Part shown: positions 1 to 5,607 of the stretch, in pieces
Layout of the letters: every line of letters begins with the position of its first letter
Numbering within the stretch: position 1 is the stretch's first letter
Origin: Chloroflexota bacterium
GTDB lineage: Bacteria > Chloroflexota > UBA6077
DNA: 5,882 nucleotides
Assembly: GCA_021788565.1 (NCBI GenBank)
Contig: JAJYKO010000409.1
Location: forward strand, 1-5,882
Direction: 5' to 3'
The notes under the pieces: model-generated
Database searches by the model: none
Told to the model about the DNA's origin: nothing
Seen by the model: the letters and a program-made list of their open reading frames with translations, nothing else
Program-made: the position numbers and the translations under genes

Positions 1-9
1 CTGCGGTCG

Positions 10-38
10 ATTATAGCATCGGGCCGCGGCCCCCTCAA
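10..38 (-). promoter_or_regulatory. sigma-70-type promoter leaving the window to the left
   Basis: Read on the minus strand, a -35 box TTGAGG (38-33) is followed by exactly 17 bp and a perfect -10 box TATAAT (15-10). The -10 is preceded by TGC (18-16), which gives an extended -10. The box sequences and spacing are seen directly. The inference is that this promoter drives a minus-strand gene starting just left of the window. It lies about 50-75 bp beyond the stop codon of the threonine aldolase gene, so the next gene is probably a separate transcription unit. Confidence 0.6.
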
Positions 39-84
39 TGGGCGATCACCAGGGGTGTGCAGAAAGCGAGCCACAAAAAAGCGG

Positions 85-1122
85 TCAGCGTCCCACGACC
101 TCTCTCACCATGCGCGCCGCATACTCCACATCCTCGCGGGTGATACCGTAGTGCGTTATCATTCTCAGGCGCGTCTTGCTGGCCGTCGAGACCTTCACGC
201 CCCGATCGTCCAGCGCCTTGACGAACTGCGCGCGCGACATCTTCTCCTCGTCGATCTCGAAGACGATCATGTTGCTTTCGATTTTGGTGGGATTGATCTT
301 GACGACGGGAAGTCCCGCCACGAGCTCCGCCAGGTAGCGCGCGTTCTGGTGGTCCTCCTCCAGCCGGTCGATCATCTCCTCAAGGGCGACGATTCCGGCG
401 GCGGCCATATGGCCCGCCTGCCTCATGGCCCCACCCAGGATCTTGCGGGCATACCTTGCCCTGCCGACGAACTCTTTGCTACCGCACAACACCGATCCGA
501 CCGGGGCTGAGAGGCCTTTGGACAGACAGAAGCAGACCGAGTCCACATCCCTCACCAGATCTCTGGCCTCGATCTTCAGAGCAACGACGGCGTTGAAAAG
601 GCGGGCCCCATCCACGTGAACGTGAGCTCCGTACCTCCTGGCAACGGCCGCCACGGCTCCAATCTCGTCCGGCGTCGCCACGGCTCCGCTGGCCCAGTTG
701 TGGGTGTTCTCCAGGCAGACCAGAGTGGTGCGAGGGGCGCCACCGCCGGCCGGAGTAATCGCCAGCTCTACATCTTCGGGTGTGGGTATGCCGTCGTAAT
801 CAGGGACCGGCTGCGGCATCACCCCGGCGATGGTGGTAATGCCGTCGAACTCGGAGTTGAGGATGTGGGAAAGCTGGCCCACCACGGCGCGGTCGCCTCG
901 CTGGCAGTGAGCCATGATGGCCGCGAGGTTGCTCATGGTACCGCTAGGCACGAAAACGGCCGTTTCCTTTCCCAGCATGTCGGCCGCCATGGCCTCCAGC
1001 CTGTTAACGCTGGGATCCTCGTCCTTCTGGCTATCGCCCACCTCTGCCTGCTGCATGGCCAGTCGCATTCTCTCGGTCGGCAGCGTGACGGTGTCGCTGC
1101 GAAGATCAACTACGCGAGTCAT
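85..1122 (-). CDS. ltaE: low-specificity L-threonine aldolase (PLP-dependent)
   Basis: This enzyme cleaves L-threonine or L-allo-threonine to glycine and acetaldehyde in the cytoplasm, using PLP (fold-type I). The 345-residue product has the usual family length and starts with the typical RSDTVT segment (8-13). It has a GTMSN phosphate-binding turn (61-65), SHILN with His86 at the family's active-site His position, ENTHN (138-142), DGARLFNA (171-178) with the PLP-ring Asp, and SKGLSAPVGS with the Schiff-base Lys202. I chose ATG at 1122 because the family begins close to DLRSDT and a GGAGGGAGGT Shine-Dalgarno (1141-1132) lies 9 nt upstream. An in-frame GTG at 1149 also has a plausible GAGGAG site 7 nt upstream, overlapping the stop of the preceding gene, and would add 9 residues. 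The gene is 38 bp downstream of the DapA-like gene and is probably co-transcribed with it. The stretch after ENTHN (WASGAVAT) departs from the form I know in E. coli LtaE. A related beta-eliminating or aldolase specificity cannot be excluded. Confidence 0.92.
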   Translation of the reverse strand: MTRVVDLRSDTVTLPTERMRLAMQQAEVGDSQKDEDPSVNRLEAMAADMLGKETAVFVPSGTMSNLAAIMAHCQRGDRAVVGQLSHILNSEFDGITTIAGVMPQPVPDYDGIPTPEDVELAITPAGGGAPRTTLVCLENTHNWASGAVATPDEIGAVAAVARRYGAHVHVDGARLFNAVVALKIEARDLVRDVDSVCFCLSKGLSAPVGSVLCGSKEFVGRARYARKILGGAMRQAGHMAAAGIVALEEMIDRLEEDHQNARYLAELVAGLPVVKINPTKIESNMIVFEIDEEKMSRAQFVKALDDRGVKVSTASKTRLRMITHYGITREDVEYAARMVREVVGR

Positions 1123-1160
1123 ATCCGGAATACCTCCCTCCAATTCCACACAACCGCTCC

Positions 1161-2060
1161 TCAGCCCTTGAGCAACCCCAAATCGATCAGCGCCTGCCTC
1201 ACTCCGCGCCGCTCCTCCTCGGTCAGGTCGGGCAGGGGGCGACGAACCGGTCCCGCCGGGAAACCCATCATCGTGAGGGCTTCCTTGGCAGGAGCGACGT
1301 AGCCGGGGTCGTACTCCAGGAAGCGGTTGAGGATCTGGAGCTTCATGTGAAGCCGCAACGCAGCCTCTCGTTCGCCCTTTCGGTACAGGTCGTACACCTC
1401 CACCATCTGCCGCGGTATCACCGATGCAGCCGTGGAGAAGATGCCCGTGGCGCCGATTGACAGGGCCGGGTAGAACTGGCTGTCGATGCCGGTCGTGACA
1501 GCCATTTTGTCACCGGCGAGCCGGACCAATTCCACCAGCTGCCCCATATCCGAGTTGCTTTGCTTCACGCCGATGATGCGGTCGTGCTTCGCTAGGCGGG
1601 ACATCAGGGCAGGCGACATGTCGTTTCCTGTGTAGAGAGGATTGTTGTACAGGATGACAGGCAGCTCACCCCGATCGGCTATGTCCGTGTAGTACTGATA
1701 GAGGGACTCCTCCGGTAGCTTGAAGTAGTAGGGCGCGACCACGATGGCCGCGCTAGCGCCAGCTTCCGCGGCGTCCTCTATGAGGAGCAGCGTTTCCATG
1801 GTGCTGCAGGAGGCAGTCCCCGCGATGACCGGGACCCGGCCTTTCGCCTGCTCGACGACCAGACGAGTCACCTGCCCTCTCTCGTCTCTGAGAAGGTTTG
1901 GAAACTCGCCGGTCCCGCCGGTAGTCATGATGGCGTGGACGCCGCCGGAAACCACGTACTCGACGATGGTCTCGAGGCCCGAGGGACTCACCCGGCCGCT
2001 CTCGTCGAAGGGAGTAATTATGGCGGCAATGACCCCATTGACATCATTGGAAGCAAGCAT
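1161..2060 (-). CDS. DapA/N-acetylneuraminate-lyase superfamily aldolase or lyase, probably not true DHDPS
   Basis: This is a class I (Schiff-base) TIM-barrel lyase of about 299 residues, the normal superfamily length. The lysine is Lys166 in GVKQSN, the catalytic Tyr is Tyr138 in LYNNPLYTG, and the substrate-carboxylate loop is GGTGEF (48-53). PYY (110-112) and GID (191-193) are also family-typical. True dihydrodipicolinate synthase has GTTGES and an Arg five residues after the Tyr (YNVPSRTG). Here the first Thr is Gly49 and the Arg position is Tyr143. GGTGEF resembles the ketodeoxyglucarate/KDG-type branch. I infer a pyruvate-releasing aldolase or a dehydratase acting on another 2-oxo acid; the substrate is unknown. 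ATG at 2060 is preferred because AAGGAG (2072-2067) sits 6 nt upstream. The adjacent GTG at 2063 would leave only 3 nt. Automatic annotation would probably call it 4-hydroxy-tetrahydrodipicolinate synthase. It heads a likely two-gene unit with the threonine aldolase. Confidence 0.88.
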   Translation of the reverse strand: MLASNDVNGVIAAIITPFDESGRVSPSGLETIVEYVVSGGVHAIMTTGGTGEFPNLLRDERGQVTRLVVEQAKGRVPVIAGTASCSTMETLLLIEDAAEAGASAAIVVAPYYFKLPEESLYQYYTDIADRGELPVILYNNPLYTGNDMSPALMSRLAKHDRIIGVKQSNSDMGQLVELVRLAGDKMAVTTGIDSQFYPALSIGATGIFSTAASVIPRQMVEVYDLYRKGEREAALRLHMKLQILNRFLEYDPGYVAPAKEALTMMGFPAGPVRRPLPDLTEEERRGVRQALIDLGLLKG

Positions 2061-2073
2061 CACCGTCTCCTTG

Positions 2074-2122
2074 AGCTGCTAGCTAATAGCTATTAGCAAT
2101 TAGCTACTAGGCGTCAGCAATA
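2074..2122. repeat. degenerate heptamer array AGCTNNT, seven units
   Basis: Read on the plus strand in steps of 7, the units are AGCTGCT, AGCTAAT, AGCTATT, AGCAATT, AGCTACT, AGGCGTC and AGCAATA. The last three drift from the consensus. Units 2-3 form a perfect 16-bp palindrome (2082-2097). The array lies 11 bp beyond the GTG/ATG start region of the DapA-like gene, immediately upstream of its Shine-Dalgarno sequence, so it falls in that gene's 5' leader or promoter. A 17-bp identical core recurs in the second array at 2176-2203. Confidence 0.75.
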
Positions 2123-2175
2123 GAGAGCTCACCGTCGGCTGGCTGCAGAACACAACGACCTCCGTTGTTGGGCGA

Positions 2176-2203
2176 AGCTAACAGCTAATAGCTATTAGCT
2201 GAT
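2176..2203. repeat. degenerate heptamer array AGCTNNT, four units, ending at the stop codon of the S1 gene
   Basis: The units are AGCTAAC, AGCTAAT, AGCTATT and AGCTGAT in perfect period 7. A 20-bp perfect palindrome lies at 2182-2201. Its core (2183-2199) is identical to 2081-2097 in the other array. The array touches the TAA stop (2205-2203) of the S1-domain gene, so the RNA of that gene would carry a strong AU-rich hairpin immediately after the stop. No U-tract follows, so it does not look like a standard intrinsic terminator, although the hairpin could protect the 3' end. Confidence 0.75.
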
Positions 2204-3069
2204 TAATGGCTGCGGAACTTGCGCATAAGCTCTTCCTGCTCCCGCTTCTTGCGCGAGCCGACTTCTCCCCCGCGCACCTCGGATCTCTCCTGCTCCGCCC
2301 GGCGGCTCTGCGCCTGCTGGAACGCCATCGCCATGGCAGTGAGGGCTGGCTCGCTAGGCCCCGCCGAGGCCTCGCTTGCGGTTTCTTCGTCCACGTCGTT
2401 GAGCGAAAGGGCGATCCTGCCGCGCCCCATGTCCACCGACACAATCCGGGCGCGCACTGGGCTTCCCACCTGTACCACGTCCTCAACCCGCCTGATCCGG
2501 TATGGGGCCAGCTCAGATATGTGGATCAGGCCGTCCCTTCGCTCGACCAAACCGAGGTTGACGAAGGCGCCGTACTTCTCGACACGAGTTACCGTGCCCT
2601 CCACAACCATGCCGGGCCGCATGTCCACCAGGCGAGGTCCCGCCGGCTTCTCTGGGCGCGCGGGGACCGCCTGCTTCTTGGACTCGGGCTTCCCCTCCTC
2701 AGCCTCCGCTGATGGAACGGTCGCCTCGGCCTCCACTGATGGAATGGTCGCCTCAGCCTCCGCGGCAGGAGCGGTATCTGTCGTCTCGGTCGGGGCTTCT
2801 TTAGCCTCAACTACCTCAGTCTCAGCGCCCTCTGATGCCGTAGCGCCAGCCGGCTCCTGGCTTTCGACCGCGGGCTGCTCTGAAGCAGCCTCCACGGTAG
2901 CAGGCTCCTCGCTTTCCTCGCGCCCACTACCAGCCTCGGATGTCTCCATCAGCGGCTCGGACTTGGTAGGCGCGGTCTCCTGCTCGGTGGACGGTCTGGG
3001 GATTTCGGTCTCGGTGGGCTGATGCTCAGAGGGGATTTGGGGTGCGTCGTTCTCGGGAAGTTGCTCCAA
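2203..3069 (-). CDS. S1 RNA-binding domain protein with a long acidic N-terminal tail
   Basis: The 288-residue cytoplasmic protein has three parts. Residues 1 to about 128 are low-complexity, rich in Glu, Ala, Thr, Pro and Ser, and presumably disordered. A short basic, Pro-rich linker follows. One S1/OB-fold domain spans about 153-225, opening with PGMVVEGTV, carrying KYGAFVNLG and DGLIHISEL, and closing with GRIALSLND. The last 60 residues are charged, end in a basic helix-like stretch (RKKREQEELMRK), and may bind RNA. The single domain resembles S1-type general RNA-binding proteins more than full ribosomal protein S1, which has several copies. The exact role is unknown. The start is TTG at 3069, with AGGAG (3082-3078) 8 nt upstream. 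Another in-frame TTG at 3087 has no ribosome-binding site, and the first ATG is some 40 codons in. The gene has its own promoter at 3126-3134, and the gap of about 160 bp to the MFS gene suggests a separate unit. Confidence 0.85.
   Translation of the reverse strand: MEQLPENDAPQIPSEHQPTETEIPRPSTEQETAPTKSEPLMETSEAGSGREESEEPATVEAASEQPAVESQEPAGATASEGAETEVVEAKEAPTETTDTAPAAEAEATIPSVEAEATVPSAEAEEGKPESKKQAVPARPEKPAGPRLVDMRPGMVVEGTVTRVEKYGAFVNLGLVERRDGLIHISELAPYRIRRVEDVVQVGSPVRARIVSVDMGRGRIALSLNDVDEETASEASAGPSEPALTAMAMAFQQAQSRRAEQERSEVRGGEVGSRKKREQEELMRKFRSH
2701..2754 (-). repeat. 27-bp tandem repeat inside the S1-protein gene
   Basis: Two 27-bp units (2701-2727 and 2728-2754) differ at only a few positions. 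A third, strongly diverged unit follows at about 2755-2781. The repeat is in frame and encodes a 9-residue acidic period (EATIPSVEA, EATVPSAEA) in the disordered tail, so the tail appears to have grown by tandem duplication and may vary in length between strains. Confidence 0.75.
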
Positions 3070-3125
3070 TGGTCCGACTCCTGACAAACTGGGATTACCG
3101 CCGGTCGTGCCGCGGTCAACGTATG

Positions 3126-3134
3126 ATTATAGCA
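3126..3134 (-). promoter_or_regulatory. extended -10 promoter of the S1-domain gene
   Basis: On the minus strand TGC (3134-3132) directly precedes a perfect TATAAT (3131-3126). No convincing -35 is visible at 16-19 bp upstream, which is tolerated by extended -10 promoters. Transcription would begin near 3119 and give a leader of about 50 nt before the TTG start at 3069. The same TGCTATAAT string occurs in the promoter at 10-18. Confidence 0.55.
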
Positions 3135-3232
3135 GGCCTGATTGTTTCCGGCGGAAGACGCGCAAGAGCCGGGCCACCCACCCTGGAGGTGCTCTCCGCA
3201 AGTGCGATCTCCCACAAGCCCCCGCGGGCGAG

Positions 3233-4720
3233 CTATCGCTTTCCGTCGGGCAGTCCGCGCTGCCGAGGCCGGAAGAACGAGACTACCGCTGCCACCACGG
3301 TGACGGCGAACGAGAAGATGAAGGCCACGTGCAGGCCACTTTCGAAGGCGTCGAGGACGCCTGCCTGTCCTCCAAGGCCGCCACCGTACAGGAATATGTG
3401 CATCATCACGTCCTGCGGGATCTTGCTCAAAACGAGCGGGAAGGTTATGGCGATGCTGAGCATCTGGCCGGTGTTGCCCAGCATCAACCGCGTCCCGGAG
3501 GCGGTCCCTCGCCGCTCGGGCGGAACAGAGGTCATGATGGCGTTGGTGTTAGGCGAGCTGAAGAAGCCCGACCCCCCGCCTACGACGGCCATATCGACCG
3601 CCAGCAGCCAGTACGGAGTCGTGGCGACGAGGGTACTGAGCCCGAGCAGCCCCAGTGCGGAGATAGCCAGTCCGATGGTCGCCAATTCGCGGGAGCCGTA
3701 GCGATCCGACAGATAGCCGGATATAGGACCCACCACCAGGAAGGCAGCTCCGAAGGGGGCGAGCATGAGGCCCGCCATGAGCGGGTCCTGGCCGTAAGGC
3801 CCCTGCAGGAAGAAGGTAAGCAGAAACAGGACCGCGCCCCGGGCCAGGCCATTAAGCGCGTTGGCCGCCACCGCAAAGGCGAAGAGCACGTTACGAAACA
3901 GCCGTGGATCGAGCACGGGTTGGGGCTGTCGCCCCTCCACCAGCACGAAGAGCGCGAGTCCAACGACCGCGACCACGAATAGCGCAGCCACGAAGGTCAT
4001 GCTCAGCATGGGAAATGCGAGCAGGGATAGCGCGATGAGTAGGCTGGCGAGGCCTATGGTAAAGGTAAGACTGCCCGGCCAGTCGAAGGTTTGCCCACCC
4101 GGCAGCGCCACGGGCTCGCGCAGCCTTCGCATTGCCCATAGCGTCCCGAACACGCCCAGCGGAACGTTGACGAGGAACACCCACCGCCATGAGAGGGCCG
4201 TCAGCAGACCTCCGACAACGGGCCCAATCAGGAAACCGGATACGGCCGCGATCTGGTTTACCCCGAGGCCCAGACCGATACGGCCTCGGCGGAAGGCGTC
4301 GGTCACTATGGCCGTGCTGTTGGTCATGAGGAGTGCTCCGCCTATCCCCTGCAGCATGCGAAAAGCCACCAGGTCCAGGCCGTGGAAGCTGGGCTGCGCC
4401 AGGCCTGCCAGCAACGAGCCGAGAGTGAATACCGCAAAACCGGCGTTGTACAGGTTCTTGCGGCCGAACATGTCCGCCAGCCGCCCGACAACCGGCACCA
4501 CTGCCGTCGTGATGAGAAGATATCCAAGAAGCACCCACATGGTAGTCAGGAAGCTCGCGTGCAGCTCGGCCATGAGGTCGGGCAGCCCGATCAACAGCGC
4601 CGAACTCTGCACGGAGGCGAGCAGAGCGCCAACCGTCGTGACGGAGAGTGCCACCCACTCATAGCCCGGCTCGACGGCAGGGCGCTCCTTCATTCCATTT
4701 CTCTCCAGGTGCTTCTTCAT
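3233..4720 (-). CDS. MFS transporter, DHA2-like (14 TM, EmrB/QacA type)
   Basis: This is an inner-membrane secondary transporter of 495 residues, the length of 14-TM drug:proton antiporters. Visible signatures are motif A in the loop after TM2 (GRLADMFGRKNL, 79-90), RMLQGIGGALL (111-121) in TM4, the antiporter motif C region in TM5 (143-163, with GPVVGG), NVPLG (175-179), and a second motif-A-like loop GYLSDRYGSREL (325-336). DHA2 members usually carry an Asp in TM1 (LDxTIVNVALP). Here the aligned position is Gln38 in SVQSSALLIGLP, so the usual membrane acidic residue is missing. The substrate is unknown, and multidrug export is only the family default. The start is ambiguous. ATG at 4720 and in-frame ATG at 4693 each have a GGAG 9 nt upstream because the start region is duplicated. 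The gene follows the MBL-fold hydrolase gene by 60 bp, probably in one operon. Confidence 0.9.
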   Translation of the reverse strand: MKKHLERNGMKERPAVEPGYEWVALSVTTVGALLASVQSSALLIGLPDLMAELHASFLTTMWVLLGYLLITTAVVPVVGRLADMFGRKNLYNAGFAVFTLGSLLAGLAQPSFHGLDLVAFRMLQGIGGALLMTNSTAIVTDAFRRGRIGLGLGVNQIAAVSGFLIGPVVGGLLTALSWRWVFLVNVPLGVFGTLWAMRRLREPVALPGGQTFDWPGSLTFTIGLASLLIALSLLAFPMLSMTFVAALFVVAVVGLALFVLVEGRQPQPVLDPRLFRNVLFAFAVAANALNGLARGAVLFLLTFFLQGPYGQDPLMAGLMLAPFGAAFLVVGPISGYLSDRYGSRELATIGLAISALGLLGLSTLVATTPYWLLAVDMAVVGGGSGFFSSPNTNAIMTSVPPERRGTASGTRLMLGNTGQMLSIAITFPLVLSKIPQDVMMHIFLYGGGLGGQAGVLDAFESGLHVAFIFSFAVTVVAAVVSFFRPRQRGLPDGKR

Positions 4721-4735
4721 TCCGTTTCACTCCAG
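4682..4735 (-). repeat. 27-bp tandem duplication of the MFS ribosome-binding site and start codon
   Basis: Units 4709-4735 and 4682-4708 match at 23 of 27 positions. Each contains CTGGAG, a 9-nt spacer and ATGAAG. Because 27 is a multiple of three, both ATGs (4720 and 4693) are in the same frame, so either can initiate the transporter. The upstream one adds the nine residues MKKHLERNG. No third copy is seen on either side. Confidence 0.85.
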
Positions 4736-4780
4736 CCGTTTCTCGGCCCCGGCCAGCTCTATCCAGTGTCGAGCACTCGG

Positions 4781-5512
4781 CTATCGGCCGGCTATCTCCT
4801 TGAGCCGTCCTCCTGCCCCCGGCCCGAAAGGTCCGCCGTGGTAGCAGACAACCGTCTCCGCTTCCAACTCAGCCATCTTCTGCACCGAGTGCAACGCCCG
4901 TTCCATGTCGGGCGTGTTAGACTCGCCTGGTCCAACTAGCTGCCCGTCTTCCACCCGCAAGGCGTCTCCCGCGATCAGGAGCCGATGGGATGGGACGTAC
5001 AGGCTGATGTGCCCCGGCGTGTGACCGGGAGTATAGACGACTCGAACCCCAGCGCCCACAGGGATAACGTCGCCGTCGTGCAGTTGCTGATCGACGTGAG
5101 CCGAGGGAGGGGATGAGAATATGGCGCGTGCGCTATCCCGCGCGGCCTCCGGCAGCGTGGCCAGCATGGCCTCGAAGCGCGAGGGGTCGAACTTGAGCAG
5201 TCGCTTTTCGCCCTGGATGTAGGGGACCTCCTCCTCATGGGCCAGGACAGCCGCCCCCGACCTGCTCTGCAACTCACGAGCGTTGCCGATGTGGTCCATA
5301 TCCTGGTGAGTGAGGACAATCCTCCGCAGGCTCACGGGCGAGACCCCCGCGGCTTCGATTGCGGCCACGAGCGCGGATAACTGCCCGGGCATGCCCGTGT
5401 CGACCAACGTCGCGCCCTCACGGTCGGTAAACAGAACTGGGTAAATGGTCATCTGGCGTCCCGCGAGATCGCTTGTCAACTCCAGCACTTCGATCCCTTC
5501 GGCCAGCTTCAT
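4781..5512 (-). CDS. MBL-fold metallo-hydrolase (glyoxalase II-like)
   Basis: The product is 243 residues with the metallo-beta-lactamase fold and no signal peptide, so it is probably cytoplasmic. It shows LVDTGMPG (36-43), then the metal motif THQDMDHIG (68-76) with His69, Asp73 and His74, then TPGHTPGH with His164, GDAL with Asp183 and YHGG with His225. These make a complete two-metal set except that the second His of HxHxDH is Asp71. I know this HQDxDH variant from other MBL-fold proteins, so it is not necessarily inactivating. The family hydrolyses thioesters, lactones, phosphoesters and other esters; the substrate cannot be read from the sequence. ATG at 5512 has a strong GGAGGTG (5523-5517) just upstream. 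It is the first gene of a likely operon with the MFS transporter, which might move a substrate or product of this enzyme (inference). It is transcribed divergently from the T-box leader. Confidence 0.88.
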   Translation of the reverse strand: MKLAEGIEVLELTSDLAGRQMTIYPVLFTDREGATLVDTGMPGQLSALVAAIEAAGVSPVSLRRIVLTHQDMDHIGNARELQSRSGAAVLAHEEEVPYIQGEKRLLKFDPSRFEAMLATLPEAARDSARAIFSSPPSAHVDQQLHDGDVIPVGAGVRVVYTPGHTPGHISLYVPSHRLLIAGDALRVEDGQLVGPGESNTPDMERALHSVQKMAELEAETVVCYHGGPFGPGAGGRLKEIAGR

Positions 5513-5547
5513 AGGGCACCTCCGTGTACGTGTCGCTTTTCGTTGAT

Positions 5548-5553
5548 ACTATA
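5548..5553 (-). promoter_or_regulatory. probable -10 box for the MBL-fold/MFS unit
   Basis: On the minus strand TATAGT matches the -10 consensus at 5 of 6 positions and lies about 35 bp before the ATG at 5512, predicting a short leader. The expected -35 window (about 5570-5577) holds no good match and overlaps the -35 box of the plus-strand promoter. Confidence 0.4.
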
Positions 5554-5571
5554 ACCCTCGCACGGGTTTTG

Positions 5572-5601
5572 TTGACAGGGCGAATCCAACTGTGTTAGAC
5601 T
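5572..5601 (+). promoter_or_regulatory. promoter of the T-box leader
   Basis: A perfect TTGACA (5572-5577) is followed by 18 bp and TAGACT (5596-5601, 4 of 6 to consensus). TG at 5593-5594 completes an extended -10. Transcription is predicted to begin near 5608, just before the first T-box elements, which supports the assignment. Confidence 0.65.
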
Positions 5602-5607
5602 CCCGCG

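Noticed and set aside
70..105. Possible terminator after the threonine aldolase gene
   Set aside because: A T6 run (80-75 on the minus strand) follows the stop codon, but the only stem before it is about 4 bp (GGTC with GACC, 10-nt loop). That is too weak to call.
55..510. Open frame of 151 codons on the plus strand opposite the threonine aldolase
   Set aside because: It is antisense to a gene with clear family motifs, has no ribosome-binding site or recognisable domain, and its His/Arg/Asp-rich composition is typical of GC-rich shadow frames.
2061..2063. GTG as start of the DapA-like gene
   Set aside because: It sits only 3 nt from the AAGGAG Shine-Dalgarno, whereas the adjacent ATG at 2060 has a 6-nt spacing.
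2152..2168. 6-bp inverted repeat ACAACG/CGTTGT with a 5-nt loop between the heptamer arrays
   Set aside because: No U-tract follows on either strand, so there is no basis for calling it a terminator. Its only interest is its position between the arrays.
2219..3022. Plus-strand open frame of 267 codons rich in Ser/Ala/Val
   Set aside because: It mirrors the acidic repeat tail of the S1 protein and shows no domain of its own.
3205..3235. GC-rich hairpin just after the MFS stop codon (GCCC, loop GCGG, GGGC)
   Set aside because: The stem is only 4 bp and is followed by TTGT rather than a real U-tract; a terminator here is possible but not supported.
3107..3982. Long plus-strand open frame (291 codons) opposite the MFS gene
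   Set aside because: Its charged, low-complexity translation is the mirror of hydrophobic transmembrane codons; the minus-strand MFS motifs are decisive.
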